The position numbers were made by a program, and so were the translations under genes. From Amblyomma americanum (Eukaryota > Arthropoda > Arachnida > Ixodida > Ixodidae), in the NCBI RefSeq assembly GCF_052857255.1, contig NC_135500.1:109009701-109073700 (forward strand): a stretch of DNA of 64,000 bases, written 5' to 3'. How positions within the stretch are numbered: the first letter of the stretch is position 1; every line of letters begins with the position of its first letter. Of this stretch, positions 9,500 to 20,794 are shown one piece after another. The notes beneath the pieces were generated by a model. It searched no databases. It was given only the letters and a program-made list of their open reading frames with translations, and had not been told where the DNA came from.

Positions 9500-12060
9500 C
9501 AGCGCTGACTTACAACTCTTACTTTTGTATATGTAAGAACAGGTATATCAGTAACAGGTTACATTAGGTCTGATAACGCAATTTTTACGAGACGTGTAAC
9601 GAAGTTTATGAAAAAGACAGTCTGGCTATTTTATGGCATCAGACGAGGGATGGAAGATTATGTTCTGGCTTGAGTTTGGTCACGCTCGAATAAAAGTGCA
9701 GAATGAATGAATCTTCCGGAACCATTCTGAGTGGATTCAAGAGCGAGCGACAGATCTTAGAGGCCAGGGTCCTAACTGCTCATGATTTTCCTCTTTGTTA
9801 CGAACCAGCGTTAAAAAGGTCAAAAATACCACCCTGGGAAGTCCTAGTCTCAGGTTACATCGTAAAAAACAAAGCACGTGATTGCGACATTATTAAAATT
9901 CGAAATTTCGGGTGACCAACAAAGGAAATAGAAATGGTGACACGAAAATATTTATGAGAGTTCACTGCCACGATCTGACATTGAGATACATAAGATTGTA
10001 CGAGGGAAATATTTTCCTTCAATAGAATGTAAATAATGACGTTAAACTAACCATAAGAGGCGTGAGCCATTTGTTGCACAATGATGCATGCAGTGTAGTT
10101 AGCTGAGGTTGTAATGTGAAGGTATCGTTGCGGGTATTGATAGGTAAACAGAATACGCAGTCATGAGTAAATAATCAGGTGTTAATCGGGTAGTTGAATA
10201 TTCGATTGGACGGCCGCTGTGTCGACGCAATTTTGTTTCTTTGAATCCACAGTGTAATTATCGATGTTTATTAGGGCAGTGTGTAATTCCCACAACCACA
10301 ATTAGGCTGTATGTGTCTATTCAAGGTTGCATGAAATGACGGTTATGATATAAATTTTTTTCTCTAAAATTGCCTTGCATTTACTTTCGACAGCACTTGT
10401 AGAATTTTAAACTTCAAGCAACCGCAAGTCGCTTTATTAAACGCCTATCGTAGTAGTAGTACGGAAGGCAAGTTCCAGCATCGGTAGGCCTCTAGAGCTG
10501 AAGGCACTGAGCCAAACTTAGTTCTTGAGAGCAATCCACTCAGATGAAGTCGTAGTGCTGCGCCATCCGTCGTGTAAGTTGCATACACATGCAACGTGCT
10601 CACCGGCTTACACATTCTCCCATTTGCCATACCACGACAGATGCCCCAGCCCGAGGGCCCTCCATTCTGACCGACTAAGCGTGCACCGGTACAAGCATGC
10701 CACGGGCCACCGCAGCCTCCAGCGTGCAGCTGTTCGCCGAATGATGTACCATGACGTCCCGAACTCCACGATGCGGACTTTTTTCAATCATACATAGTTT
10801 GTGTTGTGAGTGCTTCCGAAGGTGTTCCCTTGGAAAATGCTAGAGATGTTACCGGCTGCTGTGAGGCACGCAGCGTAGGTTCCTCTGTCGCATATCGTGA
10901 GTGCAGGACCCGAACGCCATTGCATACTTCTGCGCTTGGAATGTAGTTATGAAGCTGGACTTTGCAGTATTTTTCTGTCAGCTGTTTTCTGTCACTTGCA
11001 TTTTCAAGCCGGCTTTCTTCGATGAGTGCGGACTGTTTCTGACAAGCACTTCTTAGACATGCTTGAAAACTAAACATTTTCACAGATTTGCTGCACAAAT
11101 TTCTTTCTGTAGCTTGATCTTCGATTATCGCTATGGCTGTCGCCACTTTTGTTCAAATGTGCGAGAAGAGACGCCCGAGTGACGAGGTGAGGAATATTGC
11201 GGGCTGAAAAAAAATTCGTCTCGGTATGCGGAACCTGAAGAGTTAGCTGAGCGGATGTGTGCTTTGCTGCATACGTGATCGAATACACCGAATCCCCTGC
11301 AAAGACATCGCTCATATTATCGAAGGTACATACCGACGGAAGCGTGCATCCCCAGGGCAGCCGGGCGGTGCAGCACACGCTTAACTTTAGAGTTCGAGTG
11401 TGGGCAGTCACAAGAATACTGAACATCTGCACTGGCTTGCCTGCGTTCTTTGTGCGAGAGCTGTTTTTGGCAAATCGCACATTATATATTATATTGTATA
11501 ACCCACGTCTTTCGAGTCACCGGGCAGCATAACCACGGAGCAACCGCGGCGGCTCAGCACACATTTGGAAAATGCTTTGTCGGGTGGCCATGTATCTACT
11601 TTACTATGCCATTAGTTTGAATCTGTGTAATAGAACCGTACATGCTGTCTAACACGTATTGGAATATATTTGGCGTGTTGGTTCTTCGTCACACAGGAAA
11701 CATAGCACCGTAACTGTTTAGGACGTGGCGCTTGTCCTGTCCTCACCTCGTCCTCTGTAGTTACTGCGCTATGATTTTTGTGTAACTTGGAATTATAGCA
11801 AACTCTCAAAGAAAGTAATCTGAACGCGAAGGGACCTATAACAAATGGCACGTGGCACGGTTACAAGAAAAATTAATAATAAAGCAAAGTAGAAGCAAAG
11901 CCTAGGTGGTATCTTTAAGGGCACGAAAATTATATTTAGAAACATAAGGAAATGAAAGATTTCCTCGGGATACACGAATGAAGTACTGGAGTTCTCTGTG
12001 CTTCGCACTGCGGGCGCCTCTTTGCTTGACGCGTTTAGCCATATGCATTCGGTTACAATG
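9500..12060. other. Remaining 3' flank of copy A, no gene recognised
   Basis: No exon or known repeat recognised. It has a close copy at 37650-40210 and a more diverged copy at about 55080-57110 behind E. A GC-richer island at about 10430-10760 is the best preserved part across the three copies. Open frames on either strand (for example 11070-11480 minus) are not recognised and are interrupted or altered in the other copies. Confidence 0.55.
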
Positions 12061-12686
12061 CAAAACTGATTATGCCGGAACGACCTGGAGACCACAAGGC
12101 TGATGGAGACCATAAAGCGCATGAACTGAGCAGCACAAGGAGGCACTGTAATGAACAAGTAGGTAATAGATACCTTCCCGGTGGTTGTCAAAACAGTATG
12201 AATGATAGTTTTGGAGCCCAGCAATCCGACACACTCCCTCAGTTGCTGCTGAAATATTTCGCCCCCCCCCTTCCTTTTCATAAGGACCATTTTGCTTGTA
12301 GGGAACAGCTCGGCTTATGGGAATGGTACCACTTGCACAAGGCTTCACCAGTGTGACGCGCGTATTGAATGCGCGGTGGAGCTTTCATCAGGTGAGAATA
12401 AGACAAAAACCTTCAGGACAGCGATAAGTACACACAGATATTTAGACATTATTCTTTGGGGTTGTTAGGCAGAGGCACTGTCAGCAGTAGGATGCTCGTG
12501 GCTGGAATAGAAGAGCGGCAACTTGATTAATTGAAAACTTTTCACGTATAACTGCCAAGTAGGCAACATTGAATGTTAAGTTATTCTCTATTCTATTTTT
12601 TCTGTCGTGACTAACATCACAAAGTGCTGATGTCCCTTCTGCTGCAATACATCGGTCTACCGTTAATTACGGCTAGTGCGTTTCAG

Positions 12687-12694
12687 TATAAAAG
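12687..12694 (+). promoter_or_regulatory. TATA-like box upstream of copy B
   Basis: TATAAAAG lies about 440 bp upstream of the copy B start codon. The aligned positions in D (40958-40965, TATAAAAG) and E (47454-47461, TATAAGAG) keep a TATA-like octamer within flank that is otherwise diverged between B/D and E. I read it as the core promoter of the transporter unit. In B and D a repeat fragment separates it from exon 1. No transcript evidence is available. Confidence 0.35.
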
Positions 12695-12769
12695 CAATAA
12701 ATCAAAATCCCTAATCACAACGGACTTGTAGAGGGCCATGAAAATAGGTTGAATTTCTCATGTGCCATT

Positions 12770-12975
12770 GTATGAGGGTAACCACAATAACAACAACGAC
12801 ATGCTCGCGAGCGCCGACGCGCGTTTCGCACAAGGTGGAGGCAGAAGAAAGAGCTCGACATTTGTGCCTATTTACTGAGGTAAAGAACAAAAAGAAGTCA
12901 GCCATACTACCTGTGTCTTGGCAACTCCCCCTTAGTGGGTATGTGCCATCTTTATTTGAGGCCAACCAACCATGT
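12770..12975 (+). repeat. Retroelement 3'-end fragment in the 5' leader of copy B
   Basis: The segment ends with CTTGGC.ACTCCCCCTTAGTGGGTATGTGCCATC, then an AACC-rich short tail. The same core ends the LINE at 2.8 kb and recurs at 41.18 kb in copy D. Copy E lacks it between its TATA-like box and start codon, so it was inserted on the B lineage. A GTAAGT donor-like site follows at about 13002 in B (41276 in D), and an acceptor-like TTGCTTCAG at 13074-13082, so the fragment might form a non-coding leader exon (inference). Confidence 0.5.
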
Positions 12976-13133
12976 CAGCCACCCTCGCCTATGATCCGTT
13001 TTTGGTAAGTCTGTTTCTCCTGTTTGGATCTGCACTAAAGTCTGGAGAATGACCAATTGACCCATTGTGCCCTTGCTTCAGAGGCAACAAGGACAACAAC
13101 AACCTGTGCTCCACGGGTCACAATCTGAACGAC

Positions 13134-15813
13134 ATGGAGACCGAGCCGGCCACGCAGCTTGACCTGGACAGCCCATCAGTGGAGGCCAGTCCGCGAGGCT
13201 ACGTCACCAGTGTTGAGCAATCCACGCTGCATGGCCAACCAGGGCGGCGTTACCGAAAGTGAGTTCCCCATCCGCAGCTCTTGGAAATGACTTCCTGCGT
13301 TTGCTTCTAAAGCAACCTTGTGAATTTTACAGCCTTGCACTTCGCACAAATTCTTGTAATTGTAAACGCTTAGCTTTTTGCCTACAGTTTTACAGAGTTT
13401 GCTGTGTTTTTATGGGCTCACGGCGCCCATGATTCCCACATCGAGGGAAGTTTACAGCGCTGCTACCTCGGATGACGCCACAAGAACCGCTTTTTGTGAG
13501 AACACACTGACATCCTGTTATTGCCATTTTCTGCAGCTACCTATCTGACGCAGGAGCTACACGCTATCCACAAGCTCAAAACAAATGCCGTGATTTCTTC
13601 GCGCACACTATAGTTGGCATGTGTTGCCATTCGTAATGGCGACATGAATCACTGGAGCCGAATGACAGGGTGTCAGAGAGTATGATTGTATGATTTTCTT
13701 CCCTGCAGAGTTTTTTTTCTATACTTCCAAGGCACCTAGCATGAGGCATTACCTGAGGGATGGCCATGACAGGAAAATAACGATGATCTCGATTGCCTTC
13801 TTGAAATGATGAAGTTAATATGATACACGGGATCCACTGGTAGACCTCGTGTACCAGTAATCTAGTGCACATTTTTACTGAACTGCCCGAACGTCAAGGC
13901 ATTTAATGGAAGGCTACGTCACACAATCTCTGAGAAAAAATGTGAGCAGCATCTGAGCCTTCAGTATGTCTGTATTGAAACGATTATAAAAATGTCATTA
14001 CCACTGCTTCCACGCAGAAGGAAAAAGCAGAGATTTTCAAGAGCAAAAAAGCCGTTCCGGAACGCCTCTTCTGGCTCGAAAGATTTGGCGTGCTCGATCA
14101 TCGCTGCATCCGCTACACTTGCTCATGAGGCAACAAAGTCGAAAAGAAGAGAGGAAAGTTTTTCTCTGGAAGACCCCGCCGTCTTTGGTTCAGCGTTATG
14201 ACGTCGCCTTCCACCGTCGAGAGCCTGTACGCATTTGTGACCGCCTCTCAGAGCCCGCAAAGCCCTCTAGTGTGCCCGGTCCGTCATAAGGACAGGGACA
14301 GCTCTATATGCGACGTGTCGGAGACGCACCCGGCGGAGGCAGTCGAGACAGCCACGCATACGCCGCTGCTGTCCGAAGCCATGACGGTGTCCTTCGCGGG
14401 AGATAATAGCCTCGGCGAGCACCGATATCCAGGTTCCACACTAAAGCGGAGTCAAAGTCGCTGTGGCCTTGCCAACGCTACCTTAGGTGGCGACCCCTCA
14501 TCGACGCCTACAGACGACCCTGAAGCGCTGACCATGCCAAGCGCCCTAGCCTTTGGAAACGGAAGTCTGAAATCACGCCCTGCGCACCATAGAGCTTCGA
14601 GCATCGCAAATTGCCACGAACTATCGACAGCCGATGCCAACATTGTGTCCAGTGCCTTCAGGGTACGGCTGCTGTCTTGTGCCTTGCTTTCTCTGGCCGT
14701 GCTCACGTTCCACTGGTTGGCGATGCCGCTGTTTGCGCCGGCCGTGCGGCACTGGAGCCGGAAGTACGAGGAAGCAGTGAACGTTAGCGAGGCACATTGG
14801 AAGTGGAAATTCATCCAGCGGCGCGATGACGGCCGCAACAGGAAGTGCATCATCTACAGCGTAGGTTCCGTGATGTCAGCAGAGAGCAACGGCCACGCCT
14901 CCGGCCTTTCAAGGTCTGCGGCTACGGTAGTTATGGCCACGCTGCAAGATCTGCCGTGCAGCAGCTGGGACAACGACCTCTCGCCAGTGATGAAAACGCT
15001 AACCAGCGAGTGAAACACTTTGTGTGAGCGCCGCGGGCTTTTATTCCTCGCTATCATGTACAATAACCTCGGAGGCCTGGTGGCGATGCCGATCGTAAGA
15101 CAGAAGGCCGACCGATCGCGCTGGTAAGAGTAATCGGATCAGCTCTAAAAAATATGTTGAGAATTTCTTGCGTCTACAGTAGGTCTGTGGGCCGCGACAC
15201 CTCTCAACCACATTTAAGTGGGGAAAGCCCATCAGAAGTAAATCTTGAGCAACGTTTTTTTAGTATATATGCTTTTTACAGTTGCCCTCATGTTTACTGC
15301 AGCTTGTGTTTGGTTGCGCTGTAATACGTTCAAATATATCCTTCGTAAATAATTTTTATTTAGCTTTGGGATATCAGTTATTTTGTGTTGTGTCTCACGT
15401 CATGACATTGCGGCCAACGCTGGCCCCTCATTGTCCTCAGCGTCCTCTTGGCGATTTTGGCGGCCATTGCGGCTGTGTTCACATCGTCCTTTATCAGCTC
15501 CGTCACTGCGCGCATGCTGGTCACGGGCTCGCTCAGCCCGCTGGCCCTCGTCATGGCGCTGGCCATGTTCGAGGAATGCAGCGGCGCCGCGCCTGGTCGT
15601 GGCCATGGCCGCCCTGTCTCCATGGCTGATAGCCAGAGTGATTTCGAACCTGCGCGCCCTCTGCCTCTCCGTGCTGTTCTGCGCGTTTGCACTGCTGCTT
15701 ATGGTGCTGATCTGCGTGGATGAGTCACCTTGGCGGCTGCGGGTGGTTTTCGAAAGCGCAGGGGCTGAAAGCAAGCCGATGACCACAATGAATTTTCACT
15801 GATTCATGCGTAG
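13134..15813 (+). pseudogene. SLC22-like transporter copy B, pseudogene (5' half only)
   Basis: Exon 1 (13134-13258, 125 bp) has the same length and phase as in E and ends PGRRYRK. Exon 2 (14018-15123) carries the basic N-terminus, TM1, the loop with Cys pairs, and TM2. A 1-bp deletion just before 14199 shifts the frame; the open frame resumes from 14198. TGA at 15011-15013 replaces the conserved Trp of the SEWNLVCER motif. The MFS signature after TM2 has lost a codon and its Gly (VRQKADRSRW). Exon 3 (15423-15813) codes for TM3-TM6 but its acceptor reads TG instead of AG, it has a 2-bp deletion near 15590, and it ends with a further TGA. Exons 4-5 are absent; unrelated DNA follows. The frameshift and first TGA are shared with D; the acceptor and exon 3 lesions are private. 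Confidence 0.88.
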
Positions 15814-16940
15814 GTTAAGAGTGTGTAGCCCCTCGTGCCCGGCCCATTGCCATGCAAGCAACGATGCACGACTCAACCTCGCCACGGAACAGGTTTGAAG
15901 TGCTTGGCCCGTTAAATGAATCTCCACGCAGTGACGCCCCTGCTTGTCAGGTGGCTAAGTGTATTATGACGTTACGCCGAATGCGATACCCGCTGAAGTG
16001 AAAACCAGTACTGTTGCTGAAACATAAACAATGAGAACTCTGTTTGGGAAATGCTCTTAGTGTCTACTTGAAGACTTTTGTTTAGGAATCTGGTATTTTT
16101 TGGTACTATGATTAATGGATAACGTTCCGGGGCAGGAACCGTTTTTATTACCTTGCGAAGTTACACCTACGGAACGTTCATGAACAGTTCGAAGGCTTGA
16201 CAAGCGCGATTTCGGGAGATCTCCAACGCACTACCGCATGTGATCGACTGTGCTGAAGAATCGCCGTAAACTATTTCGCCTCCAGATTTAGAAGTTCTTT
16301 TAGTGCTGCATTTCTCTCATTTCTTGATGTTGTTCTTTAAAGCTGGCTGGCCGTTGGGGCTTCTCGCTAGTTTAGTGTGTTCGTTTTCTGGAATGCTTTG
16401 TGCGATGTATATTAAAGGCCTAATGCTCTATCTTGTATAGTGTAAAAATTGTTGTTACCTCACATTTCATGACAGCGGTATCGTTTTCTGGTTGCGTGTT
16501 TCTGGCTATTGCTTTTGTTTGGCCACCTATTAGCACGTTATTTTTGGTTTCTTACTCTCTTCCTCTTATGTAATGCCCCAAAAAGGGCGTTTGCGGGTCT
16601 TATAAATGATGACGATGATGATAATTGCGAACAAAGGAAGAACTTGCGTGGAAGAAAAATTAATACAACGCCTGTTTCGCACAGATTTCGCCGTGCTTCT
16701 TCCCTTTTTCGCTGTGGGTTGCATGACACGTTGTCAAGCCGTGCACACGAATTTCATTTAGCTGCGCTAAACGCTTAAGTGGCCACAAGTCGGTTGGTCT
16801 TGGCACGCACGAAGTATTTACTCCCAAGAGCTGTTGGTACCACAAGAAGGTAAGGTCCGATACTAGAGCCTGAGTTCTTCTAAAGGACGGTGCTTTCAGA
16901 AATAAAGAAGTGATGCCTCGAAACCAGCACAAAAGAATGT
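15814..16940. other. Intergenic DNA after copy B, nothing recognised
   Basis: No exon, tail or known repeat recognised. The whole stretch is repeated at 44498-45620 with few differences, as part of the segmental duplication. Confidence 0.5.
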
Positions 16941-16944
16941 ACAC

Positions 16945-18250
16945 GCATCGGCAATACAAATAATCAAAAAGGCGTAGTAGCTCAAGGTAGGCTTGCCGTT
17001 GAGTTTCTAGATCGGAGGCGCGGAAGGACCCAAGAGACCAGTATACAATGGAGTCCGTTTCGAAGTAGATGGGTGCTTGTGATAGTTGCCGGAGTCTCTT
17101 TACTTATACGGCAAATTGTACGCTATGGTGAGGTCGAACTCCTGCAAGCGGAGCATACAACGTGCAAAGAATCTAGAGAGGTGTCGAAGATCGGCATGCC
17201 AGCATAAAGAGTAGTTGTAAGTGCTCACTTTAAAATGATAGCCGGACAGATGAGGCCGAAACAAACTTGCTCGCTTCCCAGACAAAGCGAGCCCCCCCCC
17301 CCCACCCCGCCCTTTTCCGGGGTGGAATAATTCGTATAATCACGCGAAAGAGCGCGGCTGGTGTATGCTATCACTGTTTGGAGACCCTCTTGGTATTGTG
17401 CGAGCACAGCTACATACCCGATGTTGTTAGCCTCCGTATATATCCGTGGAGCTTGCTCATTGAAGCGGGCAAGAACGAGAGGTGTTTGAAACCGCAGGCG
17501 ATGCTCAGCAAAAGCGGGTTCTTGTTGAAGACGAAATGAAAGGCTGATCCTCTCGTGTGAGACGAGCCAGCAGTTCGGCAAAGTAAAGAACACTTCCGAT
17601 GAAGCAGACATAGTACGCGCATAACACTGGCAAGTGTCGCATAGCTTTCTTGTCATGAGGAATGGGCAAGCTGGGCTCAGCATCAGTTTTTATATGGTCG
17701 AGTCGGACATCAGCGCTGCGAACGACATAATCGAGGAGCATCAGTTCATGGTAAGCGAAGCATTTTTGTGGCTGAAGTGCGAGGTCCGCCCGACAAATAG
17801 CTTTGAGCAGTGTGGCCAGGCACTCAAAGTGTTGCTCGAACGTTTCAGAGGGAACAGTCCCGTCGTCAAGATAGACTACCCAAGTTTGCACCGTACACCA
17901 CCAGTCAGGAAAGTGCCCTCACGCTGGAAAATACGCTGGGAAATCACTGGGGATAAATGCGGAAATAATAGTACCGCTTTAAACTTATAAAGAAACTATC
18001 TGAGGTGACAAACGCAGTCTTCTTGCGATCCGTGTCACCTACCTGCCAATATCCCCTTTTCAAACCGATGGGTGAAAAATACTTGCCAGCAGCAGTCAAT
18101 TGAGAGAGCCGTCATATCGTAGCAAGGGGTAAACGCCTTCATTCATAACCATCTCTAAGTTTTTGTAGTATACACAAGCCGCAGTGAACTCCTCACAAGA
18201 GCGACCGGTGAAGTCCGGTGGTTGTTGGAAGACTGAATTATACCGCAATT
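16945..18250 (-). mobile_element. Ty3/Gypsy pol fragment (RT-RNase H), antisense, truncated
   Basis: Minus-strand pieces in several frames reconstruct the order RT then RNase H. VVYLDDGTV (about 17860-17885) carries the YLDD catalytic box. A palm-thumb segment with FEQHFECLATLL and LQPQKCFAYHE follows. Then comes the RNase H start (RIYTEANNIGYVAVLAQ, IAYTSRALSRDYTNYST, about 17330-17430) and its end (CWHADLRHLSR...LRLQEFDLTIAY, about 17110-17200). Frameshifts and a poly-C run at 17289-17303 break it. The partner copy at 45625-47064 continues further into the RT N-terminus, while this one stops at 18250 at the duplication edge. Confidence 0.78.
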
Positions 18251-18252
18251 AT

Positions 18253-18387
18253 ACCGTGACTTTGACTCCGCTTTTGTGCGTGACCCGGGTAGACGTGCTC
18301 GCCGTATCTTCTGTCTCCTGCGGAGGAGACCGTCATGGCTTCGGACATCAGTGGCGTAGGCGTGGCAGTCTCGACTGCCTCCGCAGT
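18253..18387 (-). pseudogene. Inverted fragment of SLC22-like exon 2
   Basis: About 135 bp are the reverse complement of transporter exon 2, matching 32173-32306 of copy C with two mismatches seen by eye (the TATCTTC and CTGCGG positions). It shares copy C-specific bases that differ in A, such as GGACATCAGTGG and the GTGCGTGACCC segment. It starts two bases after the right edge of duplication block 1 and runs directly into a LINE 3' end. It has no splice sites and is a dead fragment, but it marks a rearrangement junction. Confidence 0.88.
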
Positions 18388-18757
18388 CACCATTGTGTTC
18401 AACGTGTGGTGTGTGTGGTGACATAGAACATTACCTCTTGTGCTGTACTTTGTACAACGCGGAACGGGCTGTGTTACTCGGATCCCTCAAGAAGGCAGGA
18501 GTTCCTCACAGTTCTCTTCAGGACATTGTCTTCCCGCGCAGAAGCCAGTCGAGTAGAAGGAATGCTTCTCGCCTTCTACTTTACCTGCAGTACACGGATT
18601 TGGCCTCCACATGGTGACCTCAGGAGTGTCTATTTGGGTTTTTGCGGACAGTGTTTCTGTGATTTCTATTTAAGTGTCGCTACGGTGGAGATATTGCCGG
18701 CAGTAACTGCAAGGCTAATCCCACCGGTAGTTTACAACCACTCAACTCAACTCAACA
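18388..18757 (+). mobile_element. LINE 3' end with (CTCAA)n tail
   Basis: The frame ending with a stop at 18615-18617 reads CSTCGVCGDIEHYLLCCTLY followed by R-rich text, the CCHC-like knuckle found at the end of RNase-H-type LINE ORF2. A short 3' UTR leads to a CTCAA/CAACT tandem tail at about 18739-18756. It is strongly 5'-truncated, with its 5' junction at the inverted exon fragment. Confidence 0.65.
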
Positions 18758-18759
18758 CA

Positions 18760-19380
18760 GACACCAGCGCATGTGTTTAAGTTCTTTTCTGTACCGTCTG
18801 TTAGCGCATTTCAGCCGTTATCATAAACATGTATTTTTTGATTGCCTATATTCAAAATGGTTCGAAATATTCAGTTCGCAAGCAAAAATTTGATACTCGC
18901 GCATCCTAAGGTTCTTGCTCAAGAAGAACAAGTCTCTCGCTTTTTTGTGAGCCTCCTGTCTTAGTTTGCCCAACAGCCATTTTTATTAAAGCGAATTCAG
19001 TCCTTGCCTAGCCTCTCAGGCGCCAATACAACCAGTGAATGCCGGCCGAGACCACGTGGATCGAGTACTGAGCAGACCAGAACGGTGTCAGAGGCATGTT
19101 TGGCAGTCCATGTTCTTGGTGCTGGCTGGCTCCCCTCTCGGCAGATGGAGGAGGAGGAAAAAACTTCATTGTACTCTGGTGCTTCTTTCTGCGGACAGAA
19201 AGAATTTCGAGCCGTGAAGAAAATAGGTTGGGGGCGCTGAAAGAACAACTTAAACCCAGAAGAAAACTTCTGAGAACCTGGATGAGCTTCAAGCCATGAA
19301 GTCATCGAGAGCGCCGTTGTGCTCCTATTGTCGTAAACCAGACTCCACTTCCAACACGGACGCGAGCGCCCGTTAGATGG
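18760..19380. other. Spacer, nothing firmly recognised
   Basis: No gene seen. GGAGGAGGAAAAAACTTCATT near 19147 looks like a retroelement 3' end with a poly-A-like boundary, but I could not place its family or limits. Confidence 0.4.
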
Positions 19381-19381
19381 C

Positions 19382-20074
19382 GCCGATGTCTAGCACGGAC
19401 AGGGATGGGCGTCTTTCGAGAGCAGAGAGGCTAGCAGTAAGATAGCATTTGAGGAACGATTGAGAAGAATGGGGGAAAAGCAGTGGGCTAGGAAAGTTTT
19501 CAGATACCTGTATATAAATAATGTTGACGCGAAATGGAGAAAGCGAACTAGAAAATTGACAAGCAAATACCTGGACAGCAGGAAGGGGGAAAATCAACAA
19601 TTATCGGTTAAGAAAAAGTTTAAAGAAACCGAGAGAGCTCTGTGGAAAACGGGGATGCTGACGAAATCGGCACTGGGAATATACCGGACCTTTAAACAGG
19701 AAATTGCAAAAGAAAATGTCTATGCTAATTGTAGGGGAAGCTCTTTGTTATTTGAGGCCAGGACTGGGGTTTTGCGGACTAGAGTCAGATACCACGAGAT
19801 AGACATGTTGTGCATTGCGTGCGGAGAGGAGGAGGAAACGGCTGAACACTTGATACTTTTCTGTAAAGGGCTTCACCCTACAGTGGAAATAAGCGGGGCT
19901 GATTTGTCCAAAGCATTGGGGTTTAAGGATAGTGAAGGGAAAGTAGATTTTAAGCGGGTAGAAGTAACCAAGCGAAGGTTATACGATTGGTGGCTGAAAG
20001 CAAGACAGGAGTAAAATTTCACAAGACATGGCAAAGTGGCTTGAGCCACCGCCCGATTTAAAGGGTTCAGCCGT
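19382..20074 (+). mobile_element. LINE ORF2 C-terminus and 3' UTR
   Basis: The open frame 19460-20014 (184 codons) gives the C-terminal region of a tick non-LTR element. It contains MLTKSALGIYRTFKQEI, then SSLLFEARTGVLRTR, then the zinc-knuckle-like CIACGEEEETAEHLILFC, and ends [14 protein letters not shown] ~58-bp 3' UTR leads straight into the CCAT array, which is best read as an overgrown tail. RT, RNase H and ORF1 are missing, so the copy is 5'-truncated and dead, though this part is unbroken. Confidence 0.75.
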
Positions 20075-20792
20075 ATCCATCCATCCATCCATCCATCCAT
20101 CCATCCATCCATCCATCCATCCATCCATCCATCCATCCATCCATCCATCCATCCATCCATCCATCCATCCATCCATCCATCCATCCGTCCGTCCGTCCGT
20201 CCGTCCGTCCGTCCGTCCGTCCGTCCATCCATCCATCCATCCATCCATCCATCCATCCATCCATCCATCCATCCATCCATCCATCCATCCATCCATCCAT
20301 CCATCCGTCCGTCCATCCATTCATGCGTCCATCCGTCCGTCCATCCATTCATGCGTCCATCCATCCATCCATTTATCCATCCATCCATCCATCCATCCAT
20401 CCATCCATCCATCCATCCATCCATCCATCCATCCATCCATCCATCCATCCATCCATCCATCCATCCATCCATCCATCCATCCGTCCGTCCGTCCGTCCGT
20501 CCGTCCGTCCGTCCGTACGTCCATCCATCCATCCATCCATCCACCCATCTGTCCGTCCGTCCGTCCGTCCGTCCGTCCGTCCGTCCGTCCGTCCATCCAT
20601 CCATCCATCCATCCATCCGTCCGTCAGTCCGTCCGTCCGTCCGTCCATCCATCCATCCATCCATCCATCCATCCATCCGTCCGTCCGTCCATCCATCCAT
20701 CCATCCATCCATCCATCCATCCATCCATCCATCCATCCATCCATCCATCCATCCATCCATCCATCCATCCATCCATCCATCCATTCATCCAC
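20075..20792. repeat. (CCAT)n / (CCGT)n tetranucleotide array, about 720 bp
   Basis: A continuous 4-bp register alternates in blocks between CCAT and CCGT, with rare variants (TTCATGCG, TTTATCC, CCACCCATCTG, CCGTACG, GTCAGTCC). Long open frames in all directions here ([16 protein letters not shown] repeats) are translations of the repeat, not genes. It sits at the 3' end of the LINE and probably grew from that element's tail. Confidence 0.96.
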
Positions 20793-20794
20793 AG

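Larger units (their letters stand above)
3212..18250. repeat. Segmental duplication block 1 (partner 31351-46930)
   Basis: From the splice donor of copy A's exon 1 to position 18250 the sequence matches 31351-46930 collinearly, with only scattered substitutions and small indels. The block carries copy A, its 3' flank with LINE pieces, copy B and an antisense Gypsy pol fragment. It is about 15.0 kb against 15.6 kb for the partner. The difference is mostly a ~405-bp insertion at 41632-42036 and a ~115-bp indel near 40677-40791. The left edge is the GTGAGT donor. At the right edge the shared text ends at the ACCGCAAT ending at 18250, after which an inverted exon fragment begins. Confidence 0.93.

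Noticed and set aside
11070..11480. 136-codon minus-strand frame in the A flank
   Set aside because: Shorter and altered in the partner copy (39277-39633), not recognisable behind E, and without any motif.
12760..13262. Frames MCHCMRV... and MCPCFRGN... as separate small proteins
   Set aside because: The first is a repeat fragment; the second is exon 1 of copy B extended upstream through its leader. The conserved start is the ATG at 13134.
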